DNA of 64,000 nucleotides, taken from positions 468,019 to 532,018 of the forward strand of contig NZ_JAABOK010000004.1 of NCBI RefSeq assembly GCF_009928525.1. The letters run 5' to 3'. Numbering within the stretch: position 1 is the first letter of the stretch; each line of letters begins with the position of its first letter. The notes under the pieces are model-generated. The model was not told the DNA's origin. It was given only the letters and a program-made list of their open reading frames with translations, and searched no databases. This DNA is from Chitinophaga solisilvae (GTDB lineage: Bacteria > Bacteroidota > Bacteroidia > Chitinophagales > Chitinophagaceae). Shown here piece by piece: positions 9,801 to 17,432 of the stretch. The position numbers and the translations under genes were made by a program.

Positions 9801-11826
9801 ATATGCGGAGCAGCAGCAGTTGCCGCTGATAAGATACTGTTTCCGCCGGCTTCCGAGAAATAAGCCTATACAGGAGTTCCTGGAAAAATATGCTACACTT
9901 CAATCCCGCGAAGGAGATATCACTTATTACGAGATCGCTGTTGCCGATATCAGAGAAACCGCGTATGTCACCCTGCTGAGGGGAGAGCGGTTCCCTCCGG
10001 CAGTTGCGCCGGCAGCGCCGCAGCAGTGGCAGCCTTTGCAGGAAACGCCGCCCGCAGAAATGGAAAGCAGTGCCGCCTATATCCCTGACAGCGCGTATTT
10101 CAATGCCATCACCCCGGCAGATAAACACTACCGGGTGTATAAACATTTTATAGAAGTGCAGGACCGTTCCTCCCCGTTGTGGGATAGCAACGGGGCCGGC
10201 AATGCATTATCACAGCACAGCGGGGACCAGTTGTTTCAGGAGCTGCATATGCTGTACAGCCGCTTTGTGGCGCAGGATCCTGCAGATCCGGCAGCAGATT
10301 ATTTCCGCCTCGGAGGAGACAGCATTAAAGCCACGCGGTTATTGTCGGCCGTCTACCGGCAGTTCGGAAAAGAGGTCAGCCTGGCTGCATTTTTTGCCCG
10401 GCCCACGCTTTATGCATTGTATGATATTGTCAGAGAAAAAGACGTAACGGAAGCGCATCAGGTAAGCACAGACCAGGCATCGGTGACAGTTGAATTATCT
10501 GATGCACAACAGCAGATATGGATGCTCGCCGGTATGCGGGGCGGCAATGCAGCCTATAACCAGGCTGCTGTCATCACGCTCCGCGGCACATTTGACATCG
10601 GGCGGCTGCGTGATGGTTTCCAGTGGCTGACTGACCGCTACGAAATACTCAGAACAGGGATGGTAGCGGCGGCGGACAGCCTTTTCCCGCTGCAGCAGAT
10701 ATTGCCTGCGGGTACGCACCGGTTTGAAATAGAACGGATAGATGTTTCCCGCTGCACAAAAGAAGATATAACGGAGATGACTATACGGGAATCGCGGCGT
10801 GAATTTGACCTGTCACAGGCTCCGCTGCTCAGAGCTGTATTACTGGAATCGTCGTCGTCAGACAGTATACTGATATGCTGTACGCATCATATTGTTGCCG
10901 AAGGGTGGTCGCTGCAGCTGATCGTGGAAAAGCTGATCCGCCATTACAGCGGTGAAGCAGAAACCGCATGGCCGCAGGTGCAGTACCGGGACTGGGTAAA
11001 ATTCAGGCAGGAGCACCGGCATTCAGCAGCATACCTGCAGGCGAAGGATTACTGGCTGCAGCTGTTTGGTAACGGCGCCGTTGCTACTACGCTGCCGTTT
11101 ATGCTGCCGCATAAAGGACATCCCGGTTTCTCCGGAAAGACATACTCCCTCCGTTTACCCATGGATACGGCAGATCTCAAAGACAGGTGTGCGCAGGCAG
11201 GCGTAACGCCATTCATCTGGTTGCTGACAACGGTAAAGATTTTACTGGCTCACCTGGCCGCTACGCAGGAAGTCATCGTGGGAACCATAAGCGCAGGCCG
11301 CGGCGGCCATTATGCCTTCTTTGACCAGGTCGGACTTTTTACGCAATCCCTGCTGCTGAAAACGGATATCCCCGCTGACCGCTCGTTCCGGGAGCTGCTG
11401 GAAGCCGTCAGAACATCCGTTGTAAAAGCCTATGAACATGAATCATATGGCTATCACGACCTGACAGGAGAGTTGCGCCGGCAGAAAATTGCGCAGGTAC
11501 CCGCTATGAACATCATGGTGATTATGGACGAATTTTCAGTACATCATATACAGGTAAATGACGCGCTCGGACTTACCATTGAAGCAGCAGATACCTGCAC
11601 CAGCCGCTTCGGGCTGTGCTTTGTATGCTCAACGGAAGGACCACAGCCTTTATTGAAACTGATCTATAACACCGCCGTATTCCGTGAGCAGGACATTAAC
11701 ATGATAGCGGCTGCATACCAGGAGATATTACAGTGGCTGTCAGCACATCCGGATCAACCTGTTGCAGGGCTTACTGCCACAGCATCTGCAGGTGTCAATA
11801 TGGACAGCGTTTCATTTGATTTTTAA
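3880..11826 (+). CDS. Nonribosomal peptide synthetase with internal FkbH domain, C/A/PCP/C/FkbH/PCP/C
   Basis: This subunit has 2648 residues and two loading units. C1 (about 1-440) has HHIIVDG near 140. The A domain (about 465-960) has YTSGSTGKPKG near 617, with pocket residues D-I-L-Q-I-T-M-I-W resembling the Gly-type code. PCP1 has GGDSLKA near 1000. C2 starts near 1057 and has HHLVADG near 1183. An FkbH region (about 1508-2045) follows: an N-terminal lobe with an APYNQ motif, a HAD core DCDNTLWTGV near 1693, and a C-terminal GNAT-like part. PCP2 has GGDSIKA near 2142. C3 has HHIVAEG near 2336, Glu replacing Asp. FkbH proteins dephosphorylate 1,3-bisphosphoglycerate and put a glyceryl group on a carrier protein, so here FkbH takes the place of an A domain. 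I chose the ATG at 3880, after the NRPS-1 stop. The longer frame begins with TTG at 3838 and overlaps NRPS-1. Confidence 0.93.
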   Translation: MENRTVQDIICGMSLPQQDIYYEHLLVNDPVKFNIGAKVVINGTLDEDRLRKSLDILIQRNEALRMSVLTVDGNPAVKIHPVVNGTLGFISMEQEPDPEAAAGALIDDEFRKGFELDPEQLLYRFTLLKISAVKYFLVARYHHIIVDGWATSLMYQQWTTIYNTLLTGEDTGRQQLFRYTDYIRESTAYPASAAYQADSAYWEQYFSNPGTPVFEPDEQHLHLQPAENFRNNSFLADRKEYDAIVKWCEQQKCSIFHFFIAVISKYAAGLSGRKDLVVGLPILNRSDFAAKHTIGLYTMITPLRIRDTDSMDLSALMQQLKADLKASYRHQKFPLRGIMKQEGAIADLGRTIYDVFFSYEKHDYDFAYGESGCQVIPLVNANHRCPVCVYVREFDAAGPVKIDISLDTAYFPEEVLALATSHLHGLMQKLAAQTTTPLKDISLLAAWEEARLLQWGKGEEVVMPAGGLTDWLRAAADASPQAIAVRAADADITYAALKSYTAAISNYLQQHIIQGENNIIAVLPARDSHLLPVMSGIMDAGAAYLPLDSKMPVERIRIMLDDSGAVALLASRKYTALIPPACKGQVIFIEDLQALAAACTKREAVSAAAADRLAYIIYTSGSTGKPKGVEIGYRSLGYFLTALRQMQFLGKGDVLLAHTSVAFDISILELFFPLIQGGMIVLADDEVATDPLRLKELYYAEQVNVMQATPSMWALLYEAGWKGSSGLTILTGGEALPQHLAVNLAGCAKAVWNMYGPTETTIWSAAGLITDAAHIHIGRPIANTQCYIMKGETLAPAGCRGELVIGGEGVARGYKGQPGLTAERFVPDPYRPGAWRYRTGDLCSWNPDGTLAYHRRNDSQVKLHGHRIECAGIEQIMMNIPYISRAYVDVIQLSASGKALVAFISSDITVEEKNIREILEQQLPAYMVPSVFIAVAAWPLMVSGKTDKQQLTALYRNSLQEEVTTALPLSEREQEILTIWQEVLETRQAGMDDSFFRYGGDSLKAIRLQTRLYEKFGVRTGIRYIFSHPTPRLLCQGLQHTLHDPAEKILPAGGGPYYPLSGAQQRIWLMSQTTAGSLAYTMREAFHLKGAIDFNVLEAALSMLAERTPSLRTAFIQREGGYFQQIIPHTSAAACIEIIPVNAAATWIEEKAAEPFDLSRVPLLKVQVQSPAAGEHIFLLSVHHLVADGLSLKILVNRLFDLYRDIAAGKKTAADDSGIDYKDYAVWYQQWLQRGIPETVAAFWRRQLNGAPAALQLPGMNTQHHTGGGAGGRGLMTFTVPGKHTAGISNFSAQHHTTAFAVYLSVYTLVLSKISGNKDFITGIVTAGRDHPQLQALVGNFINFLPFRVQPAEDLSLSDYIAQVAAKLQETDQYKDFPAEMLAEEWTAAGHYGQPLYNTAMVFHTDNTLAQLKQHARCQGWRLSPLALQTGVATLDIKLDVLMHHRGRKTVVRLEYNPDKVPQELATRLRDGLQHAFGWLDQPATLISALQLPADKLYTAKKKTTERLQVLASFSAEPLLKSLEACTAAMGIRMDISLAPYNQYLQYLAASLSEKDQLTVLLFRPEDVLRQSPAGGIATVTAICNSITALLAALPPGAVCMVGICPAGENDMLAGQRSRFYTRIQELAAQHAGIKLLQLEQLGKYYPVSETFDRFADRQAHIPYTENFFTALAMEVARKIFSRIHPTFKVIAVDCDNTLWTGVCGEDGATGVRIGSGNRLLQEFLLKKREEGFLLAIVSKNNEQDVWDVFDHHPDMLLKKAAFTTWKINWERKSQNIAAIAAALGFREDAVLLLDDSLTECMEVKTANPDICALPVPLSAAEMPAFLYHLTGTEAWSVTEEDRSRPLLYEQQQAREQSLAVASSMEAFLQKLDLKVSLNNTLPQEADRISQLSLRTNQFNLSGQRFTAAEITTLAADGTPCFSIEARDVFGDYGLVGAVIAGIQEEALVVTSFLLSCRALGKGVETAVLSGLKQYAEQQQLPLIRYCFRRLPRNKPIQEFLEKYATLQSREGDITYYEIAVADIRETAYVTLLRGERFPPAVAPAAPQQWQPLQETPPAEMESSAAYIPDSAYFNAITPADKHYRVYKHFIEVQDRSSPLWDSNGAGNALSQHSGDQLFQELHMLYSRFVAQDPADPAADYFRLGGDSIKATRLLSAVYRQFGKEVSLAAFFARPTLYALYDIVREKDVTEAHQVSTDQASVTVELSDAQQQIWMLAGMRGGNAAYNQAAVITLRGTFDIGRLRDGFQWLTDRYEILRTGMVAAADSLFPLQQILPAGTHRFEIERIDVSRCTKEDITEMTIRESRREFDLSQAPLLRAVLLESSSSDSILICCTHHIVAEGWSLQLIVEKLIRHYSGEAETAWPQVQYRDWVKFRQEHRHSAAYLQAKDYWLQLFGNGAVATTLPFMLPHKGHPGFSGKTYSLRLPMDTADLKDRCAQAGVTPFIWLLTTVKILLAHLAATQEVIVGTISAGRGGHYAFFDQVGLFTQSLLLKTDIPADRSFRELLEAVRTSVVKAYEHESYGYHDLTGELRRQKIAQVPAMNIMVIMDEFSVHHIQVNDALGLTIEAADTCTSRFGLCFVCSTEGPQPLLKLIYNTAVFREQDINMIAAAYQEILQWLSAHPDQPVAGLTATASAGVNMDSVSFDF

Positions 11827-11848
11827 CTTTTCCAGCAAAAAATAGTTT

Positions 11849-12901
11849 ATGCAACTGAACCTCAGAGACAGGACGATCAATGTATTCTCTGTTATCTACA
11901 GGGATGAGGCTATTCAAAGTTATGATGCCTCTTTTATTGCCGATTTTGTGCAGGCAACCAGGGAGCATGGTTATAGCGGGTTATTGCTTTTTGAGGCCAA
12001 CAGGAGTAACCTGGATCCCTGGATCACCGGGCAGCATGTGATGATGAACGGAATGGTGCCTTTTATTGCCATCAACCCGGTTTACATGCATCCCTTTGCG
12101 GCTGCCCGGAAAATAGCAGCCCTGAGCCGGTTATACCAGAACCGGATCTTTATCAATTTCATCACCGGTACCTCAGACAGCGACCTGTTGAACCTCAATG
12201 ACAGAACGCCTCATGATGAACGCTACGACCGGCTTTCGGAATATATTCTTATCATGGATCACCTGATGCGCAGCGCCGTTCCGCTTACATTTGAAGGAAA
12301 GTACTATCAGGTGAGCAACCTGCTGCTGTCTGCCAAACCCGCGCCGGAACGCTATCCTGTGTTTTTTGTAGCCGGTGCTTCTGCCGGTGTGGCGAAGATC
12401 AGTGAAAAGTTCAGTGTATTCCGTGCATCCATGGGAAAGGATGTGGCTCCCCTGCAAAAAACAACCCTGCTGCCTGCAACGGGAAATGCCATTCATTTCG
12501 GCATTATCACCGCACCTACACGTACCGGAGCAGTTGCCTGGATGGATAACTGGATCGGCGAAACGAAAGTATCCCATGAGCTGTTTACGCATGCCATGGG
12601 AAATACCGCCAGCCGCTGGAAGAAACTGCTGGAACAGGCGCCGGAAGGAAACGACGGCGTATTTTCCCTGGCGCCGTTGCGGCACCTGAAGGCCGACTGC
12701 CCCTATTATGTGGGCAGCTACGAAGAAATTGCAGAAGTGATCGTTAAGCTGGTCATGAACGGATATACCACCCTCATGCTGGAGACGCCTGATTTCCCCG
12801 ACGGCTATCAGCACATTGCCCACGCATTCAGTATAGCCGAAGCCGAACTGGATACGATATACGAATTACAGCAACAGCATCAGTTTGATTTTAAATTTTA
12901 A
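11849..12901 (+). CDS. Luciferase-like (LLM) flavin-dependent monooxygenase
   Basis: The 350-residue protein has the TIM-barrel pattern of bacterial luciferase-like and alkanesulfonate monooxygenases. It begins with a strand in which Asn-Val-Phe-Ser replaces the usual first motif. It contains INFITGTSDSDLLNL with conserved Arg-Tyr (DERYDRLSEY), a GKYYQVSN segment typical of substrate-loop flanks, and VFFVAGASA. It lies 22 bases after NRPS-2 and 4 bases before NRPS-3, so it is an in-operon tailoring enzyme, possibly hydroxylating a carrier-bound residue. The cofactor is presumably FMN. The substrate cannot be read from sequence. It is not close to the second LLM protein at 44490-45395. Confidence 0.85.
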   Translation: MQLNLRDRTINVFSVIYRDEAIQSYDASFIADFVQATREHGYSGLLLFEANRSNLDPWITGQHVMMNGMVPFIAINPVYMHPFAAARKIAALSRLYQNRIFINFITGTSDSDLLNLNDRTPHDERYDRLSEYILIMDHLMRSAVPLTFEGKYYQVSNLLLSAKPAPERYPVFFVAGASAGVAKISEKFSVFRASMGKDVAPLQKTTLLPATGNAIHFGIITAPTRTGAVAWMDNWIGETKVSHELFTHAMGNTASRWKKLLEQAPEGNDGVFSLAPLRHLKADCPYYVGSYEEIAEVIVKLVMNGYTTLMLETPDFPDGYQHIAHAFSIAEAELDTIYELQQQHQFDFKF

Positions 12902-12905
12902 CCCT

Positions 12906-14510
12906 ATGCATGAAGAGATAATCTCACGCCTGAAAGAAATCTGGAAAGAAGTACTGAAAACCGATCACGCAGAACCAACCGATACCTTTGTTGCTGCCGG
13001 CGGATTTTCGCTGAAAGCTGTGCTGCTGACCAACCGTATCAGAAATGAATTCCGTACGGATGTAGCAGTAACGGAACTGTTCAATGGCCTTACCATACAG
13101 CTGCTGGCAGAAAAGATCGCGGCTAATGAACAATCCCCTTTTTATGGATTGGGCGCAGCACCGCTGAAAGATGATTATGTACTGTCCTACAACCAGCGGA
13201 GTATGTTGCTACGCATCATTGCAGACGGAACAGATACTGCCTATAACCTTGTCAGTACTTTTATCATGGATGGTCAGCCGGACCTGAACATACTGAATAC
13301 TGCTTTCTTTGCACTGACGGAAAAACATGAAGTGCTGCGTACGGCTATTGTATGGAAAGACGGTACTCCTTACCAGCGTATCAGGGAGCAGGAGGAAATG
13401 CCGTTTGTCATATCCAGGGAAACAGCTGCCGCCGGTGTGCTGGATGCCCTGGAGCTGGAGGAAATGCAACGGCCTTACGATCCTGAAAAGGAGCTGCTGT
13501 TCCGCCTGCGCCTCCTGGCACTCGACGATGGCAGGTATGCGTTGCTGTTTTCTATCCATCACCTTATCTGCGATGCCTGGTCGCTGGTGATATTGCAGAA
13601 AGACCTGTTCCGGTATTATGAACTGTTTTCCCAAAAACAGTACCCCGACAATGCTCCCCTGGCAATACAATATAAAGACTTCTCCGAATGGCAGCATCGG
13701 ATGCTGGAAGAAAAGGAAGACGTACTGAAAGCATTCTGGTCATCGGCGATACCTGTATTGCCGGCGATGAATGCCAGAAACAGGGCAGTACCTGCCGGCA
13801 ACACCCTGTTCGATGGCGCAGCGGAGCGGGTGTATCTCTCCGAAAATCTTACCGCCGGTATCAGCCGGCTGGCAAGAGACAGGGAAGCCACGCCTTTTAT
13901 CGTGCTGCTGACACTATCTGCTGTACTGCAGCATTACCGGCAGGGAGAAAATGAAGTGCTGTATGGAACCGTGCTCGCCGGCAGGGACCATGCCTATCTG
14001 GAAGAACAGGTAGGGCTATACGTAAATACATTACCGGTTTTTGCGCGGATATTCCCTCATATGACTTTCACGGAGGTGCTTGAAAATATGAAGGACTATA
14101 TCCTGCCGGCATTCTCCCACCAGTTGTATCCGCTGGAACGCATACTGGAAGACAGGTTGCCGGGGCAGCGGCAGGGAGGGAAGGCTCCTTTCCATACCGT
14201 ATTCCAGTTCCTGTCTGCCGGCGCCTATCCGGAAGATACCGTACCGCAAGTGGGCGGACTGCAGATCACCAGGAAAAACACTTCCCTGATCCGCTGCAAG
14301 TTCGATCTGCAGTTTAATGCATTTGAACAGAACGGCGGCATTGTGCTGGAAGCAGTATACCGGAAGGCTTTGTATAACAGCAGTGAAATAACTGCCCTGT
14401 TAACGTTGTTTGTCCGCATGACAGAACGCGCTGTCAACAATCCTGCGTTGACAATACACAATATTTGTACGGGAGAAATCTACCGGCAACAGTTTTCACG
14501 ACTATCCTGA
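12906..14510 (+). CDS. Nonribosomal peptide synthetase, PCP/C didomain
   Basis: The 534-residue protein has two domains and no A domain. The carrier domain (1-75) has its phosphopantetheine Ser in GGFSLKA near residue 36. A condensation domain follows from about 90, with SYNQRSMLL as its first core motif and HHLICDA near 217, Ala replacing the motif Gly. The closing part (GLYVNTLPVFARI) is a normal C-domain signature. The PCP must be loaded in trans or receive the chain from the C3 domain ending NRPS-2. The final C domain may release the chain or condense it with a carrier-bound partner, such as the ACP at 17192. ATG at 12906 is preferred to an upstream TTG at 12885 that lies inside the monooxygenase gene. 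Confidence 0.9.
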   Translation: MHEEIISRLKEIWKEVLKTDHAEPTDTFVAAGGFSLKAVLLTNRIRNEFRTDVAVTELFNGLTIQLLAEKIAANEQSPFYGLGAAPLKDDYVLSYNQRSMLLRIIADGTDTAYNLVSTFIMDGQPDLNILNTAFFALTEKHEVLRTAIVWKDGTPYQRIREQEEMPFVISRETAAAGVLDALELEEMQRPYDPEKELLFRLRLLALDDGRYALLFSIHHLICDAWSLVILQKDLFRYYELFSQKQYPDNAPLAIQYKDFSEWQHRMLEEKEDVLKAFWSSAIPVLPAMNARNRAVPAGNTLFDGAAERVYLSENLTAGISRLARDREATPFIVLLTLSAVLQHYRQGENEVLYGTVLAGRDHAYLEEQVGLYVNTLPVFARIFPHMTFTEVLENMKDYILPAFSHQLYPLERILEDRLPGQRQGGKAPFHTVFQFLSAGAYPEDTVPQVGGLQITRKNTSLIRCKFDLQFNAFEQNGGIVLEAVYRKALYNSSEITALLTLFVRMTERAVNNPALTIHNICTGEIYRQQFSRLS

Positions 14511-14514
14511 TTCT

Positions 14515-16410
14515 ATGAAATGTTTTTTCCTATTCGTATGCAGTCTTTTCAGCTTTATGACAGTGACTGCCCGGCAAACGCCGCTGCAGCGCTGCCATTC
14601 CTTTTTCCCGGACAGAAAGGAACTGCAGGATGATGCTATTGACTACTACCTGTTTACCGTGCCTGAAAACTACGGGCAGGCAGACACGCGGCAGATTCAG
14701 CTTGCTGTAATGGTATTGCACAGCTGGTCGCAGACGCCTCTCAAAGACCCTGTACTGTTTATCCAGGGTGGGCCGGGAGCGGCTGCATCCGCGGATATTG
14801 GCTTTTGGCAGGACCATCCTTTCCGGGAGAACAGGGATATTATTCTGGTAGATCTACGGGGCACCGGTTGCTCCGTTCCTGCCTTATGTACCGGTGAAGG
14901 CGCCCGTATGATAGGGTTGCTGGCAGCAGATAGCAGGGATACCACGACCACAGGTAAAACCAGGGTGGTAGAGGGTTGTATGGCACAAATGAAAAAGGAT
15001 TCCGTGGATTTATCCGCTTACAGCAGCCGCGCCGTTGCCAGAGATCTTCATGCACTGAAGGCTGCGATGGGATACCCGCAATGGAATATCTACGGTGTTT
15101 CTTATGGTACACATATAGCCATGACTTACCTGGAGATGTTTCCCACGGATGTGAGAGCCACCGTACTGGATGCGCCGGTAGCGCCTATGTCCGGCTACTA
15201 CAATCACCTCACGGGTAATTTTGCCCGTAGCCTGCGGCTGTTTTTTGACCACCTGCGCAACGATAAAACGGCAGCTGTAAATTATCCCGGCCTGGAAACG
15301 CTTTTTTACCAGACACTGCATGACCTGGAAAAACAGCCGCTGGAAGTAGCGGCAGACAAATCAATCCTCTCTTCCGGAAAATTCATATTAAACGCGGATG
15401 ATATGGCCCTGATTGTACAGCAATGCCTGTACGACCAGCAGCTTATGCAGGTATTGCCGTTGATGATAACAGCATTCCATGACCGGAACAAACCTATGAC
15501 GGAAGCGCTGGTAAAGGCTTTCAGTAATCGTTTGTCTATGGCGTACGGCGCTTTTTACTGCATGCTGTACAATGATATCCTTTGCCATAACAGTCTGGAA
15601 GGATACCGGCAGGACGCGGCGCGTTATCCTGATTTGCCGCTGCACTATTTCGAATCCGATATGCAGGCTGCAAAGATATGGCCCGTCGGTCCGAGGCAGG
15701 AAGCCTTTGCTGCCGGTGTATCCCTCGCGCAGCAGCCGGTGCTGCTACTCACCGGGGAAATGGATCCGCTGATTGCTCCCGCTGATGCCGCCCAGCTGAC
15801 CACGGTTTTTCCGCATGGTTTCCTGATTACCTTGCCGGGCGCCGGGCATAAAGCAGGATACAGCGAAGAGGGGATAGGACTGGCGCAGCAATTCATGGAC
15901 CGGCCGGAGCAGCGCCCTGATACCAGCGGGCTCGCACAGAAAGGACAGATCCGTTTTGTTGCCGGCGTAAAGGTTAGCGGCGGAACCGGCAGACTGGCAG
16001 CGGATCTGATGCAACTGAGACTGCCGGTACTTATTCCGCTGGCGCTGGCGTATGTATGGTTGTTACTGATGCTCATCAGTGTAATCATCCGGAGTTGCAG
16101 GATGCCGGTAAAATTCCTGCCCTGGAATCTGCTGCTGTGCACTGCCATGATAATGGCTTTCCTGCTGCCCTGGGGGCTGTATACCGCCATCAGGCAGACA
16201 GCAGGAATCAATCCCTATATACTCGCAGTGGGGCTGCCCGGAGCATATAGCTGGACCATTACGCTGTGTCATGTGCTGACAGCGCTTACCGGCGTATTGC
16301 TGCTTGTCTTTCTCTTTATTTTCACACGGTTGCCCTACAGGAGGCTGTATACCAGCAGTATGCTGGCATTGGTAGCCGTGATGGCCGCATATTTATATTG
16401 GGGACTTTAA
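14515..16410 (+). CDS. Exported alpha/beta hydrolase (TAP-like) with C-terminal membrane domain
   Basis: This 631-residue serine hydrolase starts 4 bases after NRPS-3. A signal peptide covers about 1-19. The catalytic region has the oxyanion motif GGPG near 84, the nucleophile elbow GVSYGT near 193, Asp in GEMDPL near 415 and His in GAGHKAG near 443. This is the layout of the tripeptidyl/prolyl aminopeptidase (TAP) family. From about 505 to the end lie four hydrophobic segments likely to span the inner membrane, so the catalytic domain should face the periplasm. The known NRPS prodrug peptidase ClbP has a similar layout (signal, periplasmic hydrolase, C-terminal helices) in an unrelated fold. 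I infer a maturation, prodrug-cleavage or release role during export. A general peptidase that sits here by chance cannot be excluded. Confidence 0.85.
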   Translation: MKCFFLFVCSLFSFMTVTARQTPLQRCHSFFPDRKELQDDAIDYYLFTVPENYGQADTRQIQLAVMVLHSWSQTPLKDPVLFIQGGPGAAASADIGFWQDHPFRENRDIILVDLRGTGCSVPALCTGEGARMIGLLAADSRDTTTTGKTRVVEGCMAQMKKDSVDLSAYSSRAVARDLHALKAAMGYPQWNIYGVSYGTHIAMTYLEMFPTDVRATVLDAPVAPMSGYYNHLTGNFARSLRLFFDHLRNDKTAAVNYPGLETLFYQTLHDLEKQPLEVAADKSILSSGKFILNADDMALIVQQCLYDQQLMQVLPLMITAFHDRNKPMTEALVKAFSNRLSMAYGAFYCMLYNDILCHNSLEGYRQDAARYPDLPLHYFESDMQAAKIWPVGPRQEAFAAGVSLAQQPVLLLTGEMDPLIAPADAAQLTTVFPHGFLITLPGAGHKAGYSEEGIGLAQQFMDRPEQRPDTSGLAQKGQIRFVAGVKVSGGTGRLAADLMQLRLPVLIPLALAYVWLLLMLISVIIRSCRMPVKFLPWNLLLCTAMIMAFLLPWGLYTAIRQTAGINPYILAVGLPGAYSWTITLCHVLTALTGVLLLVFLFIFTRLPYRRLYTSSMLALVAVMAAYLYWGL

Positions 16411-16425
16411 TAAAAAGCCAGGATC

Positions 16426-17073
16426 ATGAAATGGACATTGTTTAAAAGAAAAGAAGTAATCATACCACTGGGCTGCGATTGCCATCCGGCCTATGTGCTC
16501 GCCCGCCTGGGCCACCGGAAGAGGAGCCTGCCTTTCGACTGGATAAGCCTGCATCCCTTGACAGCGCTGGCATATGTGCATGAGAATATCATCACGGACT
16601 TCAGATATTTTCTCCATTCCCTGCAACGGAATGAAGAGGGGCATGTATATGCAGAGAGATTCCCGGAAACTACCTTCTATCATCATGGCGATATTATCGA
16701 TAAAAAAAAGACATACCGGGCATTTGTAAGAAGAGGCCGCCGTTTTATGAAGTATGTCAGGAAAAGACGATGCACCTATCTCTATAATATTGCCAGTGTA
16801 AATGTAGACAGCCCGGAAAGTGTGCAGCAGTTAACCGCCGCTGCCGTGCTTTTCTGTAATGTGCTTAAAAAAGATGACCGTTGCTGGATCTACATCAGGT
16901 ATGATGAAAGCTATGAAGAAAACCGCCTGTACTGTGATATGCTGTATGAAGCACTCCGGAAAACCGGCCGTATAGCGGTGGTACGTTATATCAGGTATAA
17001 GGAAAAATTTGATATCTGGGGCGATGAAACGGCTTATCAGCAGCTGCTGGACAGCTTTCTGGAACAACCATAG
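16426..17073 (+). CDS. DUF1796-like putative papain-type cysteine peptidase
   Basis: The 215-residue protein begins with a motif in which LGCDCHPAYVLARLGHR is followed by SLPFDWI. This matches the DUF1796 signature of Gly-x-x-Cys followed by Ser-x-Pro-Phe-Asp-Trp. Members are annotated as putative papain-like cysteine peptidases, but their activity is poorly known. No signal peptide or membrane segment is seen. A His (HHGD near residue 85) and the IRYDES segment could contribute to an active site. It lies 15 bases after the hydrolase and before the carrier protein, so it is probably part of the NRPS operon. A role in chain release or trimming is speculation. Confidence 0.65.
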   Translation: MKWTLFKRKEVIIPLGCDCHPAYVLARLGHRKRSLPFDWISLHPLTALAYVHENIITDFRYFLHSLQRNEEGHVYAERFPETTFYHHGDIIDKKKTYRAFVRRGRRFMKYVRKRRCTYLYNIASVNVDSPESVQQLTAAAVLFCNVLKKDDRCWIYIRYDESYEENRLYCDMLYEALRKTGRIAVVRYIRYKEKFDIWGDETAYQQLLDSFLEQP

Positions 17074-17191
17074 CACCGCAGCCAGACCGGAAGAATATTC
17101 CGCCATCGTGTTTGAACCATTTATAATAAAAAGCGTTATTACATCATCCGTTCTGACGGAAATAACCATTTACCTTCAAAAACCATAGCAC

Positions 17192-17425
17192 ATGAAACAA
17201 CCTATTGAATCCACCTTAATTAATGCCATCAGCCATTCCGCCGGTATTCCGGCGAATGCCATCAACCCGGCTCAATCGCTGGATGACCTGGGAATGAACT
17301 CTATCCTGGCTGTACAGCTTTTGTCTCAGATGCAGGACCAGCTTGGTATAAAGGCAGATCTCAGCGGCTTGTCCACCAGTAATACAATAGGAGAGATCGC
17401 GAATTATCTTGAAAGTAAAGCGTGA
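17192..17425 (+). CDS. Stand-alone acyl/peptidyl carrier protein
   Basis: The 77-residue protein is small and acidic, with a four-helix carrier pattern and the phosphopantetheine site LGMNSILAVQL near residues 31-41, Ser being the attachment residue. It is the last gene of the NRPS run, 118 bases after the DUF1796-like gene, and is followed by a long palindrome. It could hold a building block for the A-less PCP/C subunit, an acyl starter, or a glyceryl group made by the FkbH domain, since free-standing FkbH enzymes act on such discrete carriers. The sequence does not decide among these. Confidence 0.88.
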   Translation: MKQPIESTLINAISHSAGIPANAINPAQSLDDLGMNSILAVQLLSQMQDQLGIKADLSGLSTSNTIGEIANYLESKA

Positions 17426-17432
17426 GCTATTT

